This document shows positions 43,786-56,790 of a DNA stretch of 64,000 nt, in pieces (positions within the stretch are counted from its first letter, which is position 1; each line of letters opens with the position of its first letter). Below the pieces are notes generated by a model that worked only from the letters and a program-made list of their open reading frames with translations, did not search any database and had not been told where the DNA came from. Both the position numbers and the translations under genes were made by a program. Source of the stretch: Thalassia testudinum (Eukaryota > Streptophyta > Magnoliopsida > Alismatales > Hydrocharitaceae); contig JAZHRO010000026.1 in NCBI GenBank assembly GCA_037157565.1, positions 33,222,501-33,286,500 of the forward strand, in the 5' to 3' direction.

Positions 43786-44046
43786 GTAATTTAAATCACC
43801 ATTTTACCCCATCATTTTTTTTGCACATTGCTATTGATTCTCATATGTATATCATTCTTGCATGGATTTTTCATTATAAATTGCTCATCTTTGTGTTTAT
43901 ATTGTGATCTTGAGATTAATTGCAATACTTGCTCCCTGTGAACAACATCGGAATTTCAAATTCGAGTATAAATTATATTTATTTTTTTGTGATTTCAACT
44001 ATACTACATCGAAGTATTTTATAACATCGATTTCGCGCGTTAAACA
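43786..44046 (+). repeat. 5' LTR remnant of Ath3
   Basis: Last 260 bases of the LTR, matching 54628-54890 (TTACCCCATCATTTTTT, TCATATGTATATCATTCTTG, end GTTAAACA). The rest was separated by the Ath2 insertion and is not found to the left. Confidence 0.8.
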
Positions 44047-44049
44047 TTT

Positions 44050-44072
44050 TGGCATCGTTGCCGGGGAGCAAC
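44050..44072 (+). other. Primer binding site of Ath3 with hairpin
   Basis: TGGCATCGTTGCCGGGG (44050-44066), tRNA-Asp type. Arms GTTGC (44057-44061) and GCAAC (44068-44072) around CGGGGA. Confidence 0.78.
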
Positions 44073-45180
44073 TCACAATTTGATCTCTTGATTACAATTC
44101 CTTTCTTGATACTAACTTGCTCTATCTATTTGGCTGTGATTTGTGCAGGGGGATTCATTGGAGAAAGATCAGCCTCACATCAAACACTCTAGGGGTAGGG
44201 AATCTCATCTTCTTTTCCATTAAAGTCCCTGATTCTGAGAAAAGCTAAAAGAGGGAAGAAATCAATTAGGATCAACTTGCATTTTCATATTTAGAATCAA
44301 TCATCACAAGTTGCCTGATTTGAGTTATTTCTAGAAAAAAACCTGATCTTGATTTCTGCACCTATTTAGGGTTTAAGGTATCTAGGGCTACTCACCTTCT
44401 TGATTGAGTCCTAGGTGCCAAATTTGAACAAAAAACTGATTGGACCAATTAGAGCCAAAATTAAGGTTTCCACTTTAGGGTTGAGGATTACACTTGCTTA
44501 AAGAAGAATCTACTTCCCCAAACTATGTGTTTCCTAGGCCTTGGTTGAATTTACCTAATCAAGCAAACCCTAAAAGCAAGCTCTAAACATCCACTTGAAT
44601 CATAAAATTGGGACCTAATAATCTTAGGACAAATCATGTGAAGTTGACCCACCTTGTGGGGTCAACCAATCTTCAAATTAGATCACCACTCACAAATTCA
44701 TTCTAAATTTCAAGTGGAATCCTAGGCACCTCATCTAAACTTAAAATTGGTAGACTTAAGAGGTCAAGTTATCCATTCTGGTCTACTTGAATCCACGGTG
44801 ACAAGGAAGGTCGGGTAGGGGAAACCCTGAAACCCGTGGGGACACTCTACCATGTAGGGCTCTTTATGGGACTCTCCCTTTTTGGCTACCCAGGTTTTTC
44901 TCAGTTGGACAACTTCGTGATCTACAGGTATCATCCGCCTCGAACCTCTATAGTCATCCAAAAATCTTTAGGTGTCTTGATTGGGGCCATTACACCTTCT
45001 GTCCCTCATCTATTCCATCGATGTATGTACGCGAGGAGGTCCTTAAGACCACCCTTGAGACCTCCACTAGTTTTTCACTCTCATCGAGGCCAATCCTCGA
45101 CTTCTTTGTTTGTGCAACTACCCGATCACATCGACATCTCTTCCAACTCCACTTCTCAGCCCGAATCTCTAGCCACAACC
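44073..45180 (+). other. Ath3 leader
   Basis: An open frame covers 44836-45180 but has no gag-like content and matches the non-coding Ath2 leader, so I treat it as untranslated. AT-rich before that. Confidence 0.55.
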
Positions 45181-46737
45181 ATGGATCATCCAGAACAACC
45201 TAACTTTGAACCACAACAATTCTTTGATTTCAGAGATCGGATTAATGCCTACATCAACCCACCGGTGCATCCTCAAATGCGAGATCACTACAATCCTGTT
45301 GCGATGGAGATCGAACCTCAAATCAATATTCTTAAGGGAGGACCCGAGGTGGAGCTCAAGCCTAGTATGCTTCACATTACCCTAAAATTTCATGGCATGA
45401 ACTCCGAGAATCCTTTCCAACACATCAAGAATCTAAAGCATCTGGACCACACATTTGGGGCAAACATGCATAATCGAGAGGGTCCACTCTTGAAAATCTT
45501 CTCCTCTCTAGCTGACAAAACCGCCAATTGGTTTCAAACATACCCTCACCAGATCAACACATGGGAAGAACTTCAGACTGCTTTCTTACAAAAGTTCTAT
45601 CCAATTGGTCGAACTAATGCAATGCAACACCAAGTCACTCACTTCTCGCAAGGAGCGAGAGAATCTCTACACGAGGCATGGGATCGTTTTCTGGATCTCA
45701 TGCGCAAATGCCCCCATCACGGAGTCCCGAAGTGGGAATAAGTCCAATCCTTTTATCACGGGCTCTGTTAAGACATCAAGCTTTTTGTCAATGCAACCTA
45801 TGGTGGCAGCATCATGGGTCAGCATGAAGATGAGATTTGGGGAATTCTGGAAAATATGTGCGAGAACTCCCTAAATAATGAGTCACTGGGTGCGTATGAC
45901 TGGACGTCCACCCGCGCATTGACAAACAATTGGGGGGTACACGAGACCCGAGGACTTTCTACATCCGTTGACTTGGAGTTGGTAGCCAGTCAATTAGATA
46001 AGGTGTCTATCATTGAGAAAAAGGTGGACAACATCACTTAACATCTACACAAGACCACCGCTACACCGCAAAGCACATACGCACACCCTCCCTTAGGTAG
46101 GGAGGCTACACACAACATCTACCACTCTTAGGGGATGGATGCCTATCCACCCCTGTCTGATTTCAGTCTTGGAGGAAATTTCGAGCCAGCCTACCACAGT
46201 TAGGGGAACTCTGAACCCTCGTATCCTGATTTTTCTGGAGTTTCTCAAACTTGTGAGGATCTCCACGTCATCTAGAATAATCCTTTCTCTAATACCTACA
46301 ACCTTGGATGGCGTAATCATCCCAACTTTGCGTCGTCGGGAAATAACCCGAATCTGAGACCTCAATTCCAACCTCGACCACAAAACCCGTGATCGTATCT
46401 GCCCGCTCAACCAAGGCTCAATCAAAATTTCCAATCTGGCCCACCTAAAGAGGACCAGACATCCTTGATTCTTCATACCTTAGTAGACATGCAGAAACAA
46501 CACAAAGAAGAAATCACTAAGCTCTGCAATCAGTTGGCTCAACTGGCAAATCCTTGCCAGCCTAGTGCACTTCCTTCTTAGCCTTTTCCTAACCCGAATA
46601 ACATGTCGAACTAGAGGCACGTTATGAACCCAAATCAGGGCCAAGCACATTATGTTTATCAGGCCCCTTCTGCTCCATTGCCTAACGGGATGGAAGCTTC
46701 AACTTCATATTCGGGGTTTCAACACTAGACACCTATT
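45181..46737 (+). pseudogene. Ath3 gag, broken
   Basis: ATG at 45181 (MDHPEQPNFEPQQFFDF). The core is well preserved to 45741: ELKPSMLHITLKFHGM, NPFQHIKNLKHLDHTF, FLQKFYPIGRTNAM, EAWDRFLDLMRKCPHHG. Stops at 45739 and about 45769 interrupt it; FVNATYGGSIMGQHED and LELVASQLDKVSIIEKK follow in the same or a neighbouring frame to 46041. The tail with LILHTLVDMQKQ and KEEITKLCNQLAQ ends around 46560, with further stops. It is the best preserved gag in the window. No zinc knuckle seen. Confidence 0.82.
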
Positions 46738-47899
46738 TTGCCTAACCTAAACCAGAATCAGGCAGGATTAAACTCCATCATCACCCTTAGTGGCAAAGCG
46801 ACACAAGACCGACCATTTCCTAGCCACGACAAGCCTGATACTACAAACCTTAACCCTAGATTGGTCATCCAGGACACCCCTATCCCTAATAAAGAGATTG
46901 AGCCAATTCTAGAGGAACCGAATGAGGTTCCATTTCCTGTGGCCTTGACCAAGGGAAAGAGGAAACCCAAAACCATGGCATTTGAAGAGGACCTGGTCAA
47001 GCTCTTTAAGAAGGTCAAAATAAACATCCCCTTGATGGATGCAATACACCACGTACCGACCTATGTGAGACTCCTAAAAGATGTATGTACACCTAAGCGT
47101 AAGCCACGAACCAAAGGCAGGAATCCGATCGTATTATCGGAGCAAGCCAGCTCAATCATTTTGAGCAAACTCCCACCTAAGGCAAAAGACCTAGGTACCC
47201 CTCTGATCTCCTATGCAATCGATGATATACAGTTTGATAGACCTAAGAGCTTTATTGGACTTAGGAGCTTCCATAAACTTGATACCCACATCCCTACTAG
47301 ATCACTTTGAAGAATCTGAGCTCAAATCGACAGAGATGACTTTGCAATTAGAAGATCTATCCATCAAGTCACCTAAAGGAATTCTCAAGGATGTTGTAGT
47401 TTGGATATGTGATTTTTATTTTCCCGTGGACTTCATTGTGCTAGACATGGATGCTCCTGAGAAATTGAAAGATACACCGATCATATTAGGGAGACCATTT
47501 TTGGCCACGGCTAGGGCCAACATCAATTGTGAAGAAGGCTAGATTGAGTTAAAATTTGGGGACAAAACATTGAAAGTTGATATCTTTAAGGCCCAAAAAG
47601 GAATAAACTGTGGGGTTATCGAGCAGATCTGCGATATCAAGTCTGTGGTTGAAGATTCTTTTGTTGAGGAAAACCCGCTTATCCCTGATATTCAACCACA
47701 TGAGGATCAAGCCCTGCAAATAGAGGAGCTTAGACTAGACCTAGACACACCTACAGCTCCTACCTTTGCTCCTGAAACCCACCGTGAACCACCTGCTGTT
47801 GCTGACAATCCTGTTAAGGAATTGGAGCCCCTCCCCGATCATCTAAAATACGTCTTTTTGGGTTCTAATCACACGTTTCCTGTGATCAACAATTCCTGA
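46738..47899 (+). pseudogene. Ath3 protease region, broken
   Basis: The linker VIQDTPIPNKEIEPILEEP and the Lys-rich segment lead into VLSEQASSIILSKLPPKAKD. A frameshift near 47240 precedes the catalytic LLDLGASINLIPTSLL (about 47253-47300). DFYFPVDFIVLDMDAPEKL and IILGRPFLATARANINCEEG complete the retropepsin-like fold. One TAG at 47540 stands where CAG is expected. Ends near 47899 before the RT. Confidence 0.82.
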
Positions 47900-49330
47900 C
47901 TAACTTCTGATCAGGAAACACGATTGATTTCTATCCTCCAGCAGCATCGGGGAGCCATTGGTTGGACTCTCGATGACTTGACTGGTATCTACCCTTCATA
48001 TTACACTCATCGCATCTACACTGAAGAGGACTCACGACCATCCCGAAATGCAGAGATGTTTGAATCCGAACTTGCAGGATGTCATGAAAAAGGAGATCAT
48101 TAAGTGGTTAGATGCTGGGATCATCTACCCGATCTCCGACAATCGTTGGGTGAGTCCAATCCAGGTTGTGCTTAAGAAGGCAGGGCTCACAGTGATTAGG
48201 ACTAAAATCGGAGAAACCATTCCGACTCGTATCACAAACTTGTGGAGAGTCTGCATTGATTACCGAAGACTGAATGCCTCCACGAAAAAGGATCATTTCC
48301 CACTTCCATTTATTGATCAGATACTCGAGAAATTGGTAGGAAATCGATTCTTCTACTTCTTGGACGGGTACTCCGATTATAATCAAGTGGCAATCCTTCC
48401 TGAGGACCAAGAGAAGACTACCCTCACCTGCCCCTATGGGACGTACGCGTTCTGTAGAATGCCTTTTAGGCTCTACAATGCACCTGCCACCTTTTAGCGG
48501 TGCATGCTTGCCATATTCTCTGATATGGTAGGTGATTACCTTGAAGTCTTCATGGACAACTTCTCGGTATTTGGGGAATTTTTCAAAGATTTCCTCCTAC
48601 ACTTGATCCAAATCCTCAGGCGATGCATTAATGTGAATTTAGTTCTTTCCTGGGAAAAGAGCCATTTCATGGTTCCTAAGGGAATTGTCTTGGGACATCT
48701 TATCTCCGAGAATGACATCCAGGTTGATCAGGCTAAGGTTAATTTGATTTCCAAACAACCTATCCCTAGCTTGATCAAGTACATCAGATCTTTTTTGGGG
48801 CATGTCGGTTTTTACTGTTGATTCATTCCCGATTTCTCAAAAATCGTGTACTCCTTGACTGATCGTTTGGCAAAAGATGTCCCCTTCGAAATCATCGAGG
48901 AGTGCACTCGTGCATTTGAAAGTCTACGTGATCGAGTCACCCAAGCACCCATCCTGCAATCTCCTGATTGTCTCAACCCTTTGAGATCATGTGCGATGCA
49001 TTTGACTATGCAGTAGGTGTTGTGCTTGGGCAGAAAATTAACGGGAAACCTGTGGTCATCTACTACCCTGGCAAGACACTTGACGAGGCTCAGCATAACT
49101 ATGCAGTTACTGAGAAAGAGCTGCTAGCCATAGTATTTGGCTTGGAAAAGTTTTGAGCTTATCTCTTGGGTTCCCATGTTACCAAATACTTGGATCACCG
49201 CAGTGAGGCACCTTCTCACAAAGAAGGATGCAAAACCTTGATTAATCCACTGGATCTTGCTATTGTAGGAAATTGACCTCGAGATTCGCGACAAGGCAGG
49301 AAAATAGAATGCGGTAGCTGATCACTTGTC
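47900..49330 (+). pseudogene. Ath3 reverse transcriptase and RNase H, broken
   Basis: RT open from 48048 (WLDAGIIYPISDNRWVSP, WRVCIDYRRLNASTKKDHFP) to a TAG at about 48495 in TFQRC, then 48504-48821. The catalytic motif is FMDN (48549-48560) instead of FMDD, the same change as in Ath1. A TGA follows in the FYRRFIP motif (48819). RNase H is frameshifted and partial (48968-49156, INGKPVVIYYPGKTLDEAQ, TEKELLAIVFGLEKF), then fades into stops. Not functional. Confidence 0.82.
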
Positions 49331-50640
49331 CTACCTTCCTTCTGCTATATCAACCCTTCTGACCTGATCACGGAGCATTTTCCAGATGAGCACCTCTTGA
49401 CTATTGGTGCGAAACTTCCCTAGTACGCTAATTTGGTTAATTAGTTTGCATCTCATCAGATCTCGTTTGATTGGCCAAATGCCAAGAAAGACAAATTGCT
49501 TTTTGATGCCAAGTACTACATATGAGAAGACCCGTATCTCTTCCGCATTTGTGCTGATCAAATCATTAGATGATGTGTCCCGAAAGCGAAAATTCAGGAC
49601 ATCTTGTCCTTCTGCCATGACCAAGCCTGTGGCAGACACTTCTCCGGACATAAAACCACAGCTAAAGTCCTTCAGTGCGGCTTTTATTGGCCCACGATCT
49701 TCAAGGACGCACACGATTACTGTAAGGCATGCACTTGTTGCTAGACCTTGGGCAACATGAGCCACTGCGATATGATGCCTTTAAAGTTGATTCTCATGTG
49801 CGAAATCTTCGATATATGGGGGATTGATTTATGAGCCCCTTTTGTAAATCAGACGGCTTAGAATACATTGTCCTCGCAGTAGACTACGTGCCCAAATGGA
49901 TTGAAGCTATCCCGACCTGAACCAGCGATCATAAGGTAGTAATCAAGTTCATTCATCAGCACATCTTCTTACGGATCTGTGTCCCACGTGCTATCATCTC
50001 TGATGGAGGGACCCATTTCATGAATGCACAGGTCAGATCCCTGATGACAAAGTACGGGGTGTTGCATTGAATCTCGACTCCTTATCACCCCCAAACTAAT
50101 AGATTGGCTGAACTGTCTAATCGGGAGATCAAGAAAATCCTTCAGGTCACTGTTCGACCTAATAGGAAAGATCGGTCGGCCCACCTTCTGGAGGTTTTGT
50201 TGGCCTATAGGACCACCCACAAAACTTAATTATGTATGTCTCCGTTCAAACTTGTGTACGAGAAGTCATGTCACCTACCCATCAAAATGGAGCATAAAGC
50301 CTATTGGGTAGTACGGAACTGCAATCTAGATCTTTATAAGGCTGGAACCCACCGAAAATTACAAATGAGCGAGATTGAGGAACTATGCAATGATGCATAC
50401 AAGAACTCACGAATTTACAAAGAACGGGTTAAAGCCTTTCATGACAAACACATATCAAGAGAAACCTTCCATCATGGTCAGAAGGTCCTACTCTTTGATG
50501 CCAAACTCAAACTATTTCTAGGCAAACTCAGATCAAAATGGATTGGATCATTCCTTATCCGATGTGTTTTTGGAAATGGGGCTATAGAAATCAATGAACT
50601 CAGCCGTGATTTTGAACCATTTATCATGAATGATTAGAGA
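49331..50640 (+). pseudogene. Ath3 integrase, broken
   Basis: Heavily decayed N-terminal finger (49580-49760), recognisable GGIDF-like and ISDGGTHF (about 49998-50020) regions with stops around them, and a well-kept C-terminal part at 50236-50637: [59 protein letters not shown]. It aligns with Ath2 38820-39200 and Ath1 10907-11330. Confidence 0.8.
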
Positions 50641-52227
50641 CTCAAACCATTCATTGAACTCACCGACACAAACTTGGCTGAGTTGTCTTTTGATCTCCAT
50701 TCTCCCTAAGCTTATTGTGCCCAACTAATGGTGTTAAACTTAGTGCTTAACAAGAGGCAACCCATCATCTTTTTGTAAAACCTGAAATCCTTTTGACATA
50801 ACTCTTTGCTGAACTCATAATGCACTTTAGGGTTCGTCCATTAAAACACCTAACTCCACCTCTGGTACACGTACCAAAACTTGAAATCATCCGTAACAGT
50901 CACCCTGACCTGTTCACCCACCCTTTGACCTTGTTCTAATGTACGAACTACGCTGAACTCAAACCCACCTAATTTACAATGAGGACATTGCAAATCGTAG
51001 ACATGGGGGGGATTAAAGTGCAAAATGCTGTGAGAATCAAATCACAAAAAGGGTTTCATAAAAAAAAAAGGAAAAAAACTGGAGGTTGAGGAAACAAAAG
51101 ATCCATTTGAGAGAAAAATGAAAAGAAGGGAGAATTGAAAAGAAAAGAAAGGATAAAAAAGATAGAGAAAAAAATTGAGCCCCTTCAAAATAACATGGAA
51201 CTCATCTAACTTCTAGGTTGGATCGAATAATGAAATAAGACTTGGAAGGCTAAAACCTAAGGGATTAGTGGCAAATACCAACCTTAGGTCTCTTACATCT
51301 GTTCTGAGATTTAAACACTCACGTACTTGTCAAGATCTGAATTAGTCCTCAAGAGGTTGAGAAAAATGCAAAGCTTGTGTAGTAGGTGTAAGGCTTAAGG
51401 ATTATTCAACCCTTTTAACTGACCTCTAATTTGCAGGACTCGGTAACTTAAGCACCCTAAACACACATAGTTTGGTTCAATGTGCTTAAATATGAAATCA
51501 TGCCAAAAAGCATTTATGTTGTTGTGAAATGGTCCTAAGATCTAAATTAGGAGTGGCTCGAAGACAACAGTTGATTTGGACGAGTTCCCGGCGTAAAGAG
51601 GCAAGAAATTCCCCTCGAAGATGTGCAATAACATATCGTCTCCTGGGTGCTTGTCTCCTAGGATATTTAAATATCCTACCAGGGGCACGTAAGCACCTTG
51701 TGCTAGTTTAGATGCCATGGGCGGCAATATCCTGAAGTGTTGAAAGCCAGGGTTCTGGGGGTTGCCATGGGCGGTGCTATCTCGAAGCATCGATTGTCAG
51801 GGACCCTACGAGGATTGATGGTGGGGGCAAGGAATCCGTTACAAAACCTGTTTAGGGCCAATCCGAGGTTAGATCTATGGAAAAATATAATGAAAAGAAA
51901 AAGAGAGCGAAAGCTCTCCAAAAATGAAAATCTTCTTCTATCCCTTTCTCTTACAAAAAATGTACTGGCAAACTAAACCTGGGCTAACCATGTTACAAGC
52001 ACGGGTGCTTTAACCGTTGAGTCCAACGAACCTTAGGACAGTTCTTGTGAGCCTTAGAAACCTTCCCGGCAGACTGAAGTGAAAGCTAGTCAGGTCTATA
52101 TTTAGGCTAGTACTTAAGTACCTCGAGGTCTATTGTTGGTATTAGGATCTAATTCCTAGAGTTGCGGCTTAGTAGGACATCCTGACGGTTACATCTGACC
52201 TAGATAACTGGTTTGATCCATAAGGTT
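50641..52227 (+). other. Ath3 3' non-coding region
   Basis: Post-ORF block GGTGTTAAACTTAGTGCTTA (50730-50749), an A-rich stretch (51050-51180), and the two-part stem at 51646-51697: GGTGCTT/AAGCACC outside, the palindrome TAGGATATTTAAATATCCTA (51659-51678) inside. No coding frame. Confidence 0.6.
50977..51012 (+). other. Hairpin-polypurine module 1 of Ath3
   Basis: CAATG-AGGA-CATTG (50977-50990) then GTAGACATGGGGGGGA. Confidence 0.65.
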
Positions 52228-52263
52228 TTGCTAAGGGACTAGCAAAAGCTAGGCATGGGGGTA
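52228..52263 (+). other. 3' polypurine tract of Ath3 with hairpin (module 2)
   Basis: TTGCTA-AGGGAC-TAGCAA (52228-52245) then GCTAGGCATGGGGGTA directly before the LTR. Confidence 0.75.
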
Positions 52264-54890
52264 TGATAGGAACACCATCATGAGCATAACTAGCTCAATT
52301 TGATCTAAAAAGGTTGACAAATGTTCCTACATATCCATCAGAAGGTCCTAAGGGTAGATTATCCTATTTTGAAAAGAAGAGAAGAATACAAGGTTATTTC
52401 TGAAAAATTAATAGCATTCCACAAACACATAATAACCACGGGGTATTTCAGGGGTTTATTAAAGGTCATTTGGTCATTAATGTCTAATAAGTGGGTCCAT
52501 GTAGAACGAAACGAGTTTTCACGTATTTCAAGAATTAATGGACATTTGAAACCCTAAAAATAAACCTACTTAATTAATTGAGGTTCTGGCCAGGATAAAA
52601 TTCACCTAAACCCTCTAAAATTCATAGGAAAATATTCTATAGGGTTTGGTTTTTTGATTTGACCATCAGAACCCATTTTGATCCGAAATAGAGTCTCAAA
52701 CGAAAAGTTACCCTAATTTAGGTTTCTACGTAATTTTTCCATTCAAACGTGGTCAAAATAAAAATCCAACTTCACCATTAGATTTCTTGGGTTCAAATTA
52801 GATTTGTACCAAAATTTAGGTCCAATCTGAGATCATTTTGACCTATTTTGCATTTTTGTTCAAGTTTGACTCTTGTTCTCTCAATCAGCCCCTCAGCTTT
52901 TGAAATCTTTGCAAAAAACCCCCCAACTTCATCTTCTTCTCAATTAGTCTTGCCGCCATTGAAGGTCAACTGACCTCCAGGAAAGCTTTGACCAAATGAA
53001 ATCCTACTCAAACCTCAATAAAATCCCACCAAATTTGGTGGGATTGATGTTCACACCTAGGGAAACCTATTGGGATCAATTTCGACTCATAACTCCCTCT
53101 GATTCTTGTGTGCGAACCCATGAAATTAGTGGGGTTCTTCTTGAATCCCAAGCAACCTATGAAGCATGTTTCCTGTTCTCCAAGCTCTCCTAAGCCTTAT
53201 AAAAGACCTCCCATGACATTCCTCGCCTCCCTAGTGAGAATTTGAGCCAAAAGAATTTCTTCTTCCTTAACCACCAACTAGCTCCACCTCGCTCCTGCAA
53301 TTCCCTACCCCTGGCCTCTTCCTTGGCCACCACATACCATAGGAAGTCGATTCCACCTCCCCTAGTCTTTCCGCACCTTGCAATACCGACAAGGTGTCGT
53401 CTACCCCTCCATCGTCGCCGATATCTCTCACCAGAGCACCCTTCATCTCCTGTGCCAGCCATACTGTAATCGGTTCCATCTCCACTCCCCTTCGTCCGTT
53501 AGCTAGCTTCATCGACTCCTTAGCATCTACTCACAGTCACCGTGCTACTATCGTTCTGACTTCGACCGCTCACGTGCCTGCTCCATCATCATCTTCCCCA
53601 TGACTGACATACCTCTGGCGTGGTCACGTGTCTACTCTACTTCACCAAACCATTGCCCACCGATCCCAAAAGCTCTGCCTTATCCACACGAGGAAAACCC
53701 CTCAAGAAATTGAGGGGATTGCTTGCCCTACCCTCCACTGAACACAACCACCCTCGCACTTATTCTCTGCCTTCGCCACACTCACACATGCACTTTCACC
53801 TTATGCCACCGCCACCACCACATTCGCCGCACTCGCACGAAGCTTCTGTGCATATTTGACTTGGCCGCAAGGCTGTGTTCATGCTTTCAAGTACCTTGTT
53901 GGACCTTCGATGCCACTACGATTCCTCAGACCTTGCCTTCAGTCCTCCAGCCACAAAGCTTCCTAATAACATGCCCAAGTGAAGCGTTTGATACCCAGGT
54001 ACACCATCTGGTCATTAATTAGAACCCTCGGCTGCACTTACTACCTTAATTGGAGGCTTCTTCACCAGCTACTGCTCACGCGAGGAACAAGCACTAGATA
54101 GTGCCACATCATGGGACTAAAAGCTTGCAGCGTCGCATATATTGATTTTTTGAACCCAACTCCTTGCCCAGTACATGAGGGGTTAGGTCCCTCATCACAA
54201 GCCTTTCACTCCTCAATCAGTACCTCACGCTGGTGACCCTGGACCCTGTTCTCAACCCGAATACCCGCCTGGTTGCTCGATTATAGATCTGATTACACGG
54301 GTCTGAGAGATAAGAGAAAAAGAGAGAGAGAAGGGGAGGTTTGCTTTACAGAAAAGTTCTACACTTTGTGAGAAGCCCCCTTGTGCGTGAGAAGAAGAAA
54401 AGAGAAGGAAGAAGGAGAGCTGAAGAAGCTGAAGAGAGAGAGAAGGAAGAAGGAGACAAGCTCTTTATAGAGCACTGTAGCAAGGTGCTGTTTAAGTCAT
54501 CTATCCTAAGCATCCAACGTCTGATTCCACTGAATTGTGCTTCTGAGGCTATATTGCTTACTTATCTTGCGTGAGATTACTTGGTTGATACTATGCATTT
54601 ATTTGGTATAATTGTAAAGGGTAATTAGTGATTTAAATCACAATTTTACCCCATCATTTTTTGCACATTGCTACTGATTCTCATATATATATATATCATT
54701 CTTGCATGGATTTTTCATTATAAATTACCCATCTTTGTGGTTATATTGTGATCTTGAGATTAATTGCAATACTTGCTCCTAGTGAACAACCTCGGAATTT
54801 CAAATTCGAATATAAATTATATTTGTTTTCATGTGATTTCGACTATACTACAGGAAAGTATTTTATAACATCGATTTCGCGTGTTAAACA
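52264..54890 (+). repeat. 3' LTR of Ath3
   Basis: 2.6 kb. Begins TGATAGGAACACCATCATG, TATA box at 53199-53206 (TATAAAAG), U5 block near 54775, end GTGTTAAACA. Similar to the Ath2 LTR in the first 900 bases, more diverged later. Confidence 0.85.
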
Positions 54891-56790
54891 CTCTCTGAAC
54901 TCACCCTAGGCACGTGGAGGCCTAGGGTAATTAGAGAGAGTGAAAAGTGCTAGAAACCACAAAGAAAGATGCAACACAAATTGAGGAAAGGCAACTTTAA
55001 TTAAGAAGAAGAATTGTTTTACAAAAGGAAAAGTAGAGGAATGCTTCTACTCTAAAACAAAAATAACAAAAGAAGTAAAACACAAATCCTCTTGATTATG
55101 ATGGTGAAGAAGAGAGAGATGCTTCTTTCTCCAAGCTCAGCTGCTCTTAGGCTTTAAAAGAAGCTCTCCTTCTTTTCCTTCCTTGAATAACTCCTCCAAA
55201 ATGGTGTCCTCCTTGGCAAACCCTAGGGGGGGCATGCCTTTTCTCATCCAAATGTGGGTGATCTCCACCCACAAATCTCCTCCTAGGGTGCTGATTACCA
55301 TCCTCAAGACCTCCTCCTAAAGTCTTCCTTGCCTGGCTGCTCCTCTGGCTGGTGGTGGCACAAGAGAGAAGGGAAGAGGGGAAGGCACCAAGGGGACAGA
55401 GTGTCCCCTTAATCTTCTTCTTCTCTTGGCTGGCTATAAGGTGGATTAATGGTGGAAATTATGAGCCAAAGGATGAAGGAAATGGTGGTGGTTATGGGTC
55501 CTTTTATAGAGTAGGATGGGGGTTGTAGGTGGCTTTTGGGATGGATGGTTAGGATGGGATTTTAGAGTAGTTAGTGGATCCTAGGGATACTAAGAGTTGG
55601 TGCCAACTCAAAGGTGGTGATTACCACCCTTAGTGCCTCTTGAGTTGGTGCCAAAATGGGGGTTTTAGAAGGGTATGGGTTGACGCCATTTAATGGAGGG
55701 TTGGGATGTGTTTCGTGGTGAATGGATGGCTAAGATGGAGGGAGAGGTTGGCACCAAAAATCAAGGTGGTTGAGGGGGTTTTTGGTGCTACCTTTTTGGT
55801 GGCTTTTGGAGGTGGTGGTGTGAAGAGGTGTGGAGGTTATGGTTGGCGCCAAAATAGAGTAGGAGTAGGCGTAGGTGGTTAGCTTATTTGGTGGACTAGC
55901 TAGGTGGTGAGGTAGGGTTAGGTTGTAGGTGGTGGATGGCCATTAGAAGCTAAGGTGTAGCTAAGTTAAGCTAGCTTAGCTAATAATTGAGTAGAGGAGG
56001 AGGTGGAATGGAGCTAGGTTTAGAGAAGAGGAACTTAGGAAAGGATGTTTGGAGCTGGTAGTTGTTAAAGGGAGTTGCAGGGATCTACTTTAGTTGGCAT
56101 AGCTTGCTAGTTCTTTTCTAGCTGCTAAGCCAAGCTAAAGTGAGCTGACTTCTGCTAAAATATGCTGAGGTGAGCTGAGTTTGATCTTCCTAGGGAGGTC
56201 CTAGCTAAGGTAGCTTAGCTCAACTAGGTTGAGCTAAGTGGAGTCCCCGGGAGCTAGACATGAGCTGGCCTGAGTTGTGTGAAGTCATCTTCAGCTGACT
56301 TGAGTTGAGTGGAGCCGAAAGTAGCTAGACTTGAGCTGAGGTGTAATCTAGTCAACTTAGTTGAGCTAGCTAGAGATCCTAGTGAACTGAATGGAGCTGA
56401 GGTGAGCTAGACTGAACTAAGTTGAGCAGGGTCTGAACTGACTTGAGCTAGGGTGAGCTAAGATGAGCTGTCCTGAGCTACCATTCAGCTAAGATGAGCT
56501 GAATTGAGCTTAATGGAGCTAACCCTAGCTCAAGTGAGCTAGTATCCAGTTATGATGACTTGGAATTGTCTGAGTCCCAACTAGAATGAGCTTCCTCTTC
56601 ACCAGTTGCCTTCATGAGTGTTAGGGTTTTAGGGATCTATCAATCTATTTGTCCCTAACACTCAAACAAACGTATCAAAAATATAATAAAAATGAAAATG
56701 CATGCCTAACCTAATTGATGCCTAATGCAGCCCAAAAACCCATTTGCGTAGTTAAAATCCTAAGAGCTAAGTTTGTTTTAGGGCATTACA
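54891..56790 (-). repeat. LTR-G: unclassified LTR, probably solo or partial
   Basis: On the minus strand the sequence opens TGTAATGCCCTAAAACAAAC (from 56790), has a TATA box CTATAAAAGG (55509-55500) about 1.28 kb in, and transcribed-leader-like sequence after it. A GAGCT/AGCTC-rich block occupies 55960-56560 and an inverted repeat GAGTGTTAGGG/CCCTAACACTC lies at 56615-56663. Its far end is at or beyond the Ath3 insertion (54891), so no target duplication can be matched. No coding frame; family not recognised. Confidence 0.5.
55500..55509 (-). promoter_or_regulatory. TATA box of LTR-G
   Basis: Minus strand CTATAAAAGG in an otherwise CCA/ACC-rich stretch. Confidence 0.5.

Larger units (their letters stand above)
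43786..54890 (+). mobile_element. Ath3: Athila-like Ty3/gypsy element, 5' LTR truncated
   Basis: LTR remnant 43786-44046, primer site, leader, gag, pol, 3' region, full 3' LTR 52264-54890. Close relative of Ath2 throughout. Coding region broken by many stops and several frameshifts, more than in Ath2, which fits its older place in the nest. CTCTC after 54890 would be its target duplication; the left copy is lost. Confidence 0.85.

Noticed and set aside
51659..51678. 20-base palindrome as a bacterial-type terminator
   Set aside because: The setting is a plant retrotransposon. The palindrome is the inner part of a larger stem conserved with Ath2 and is not followed by a terminator-type T run.
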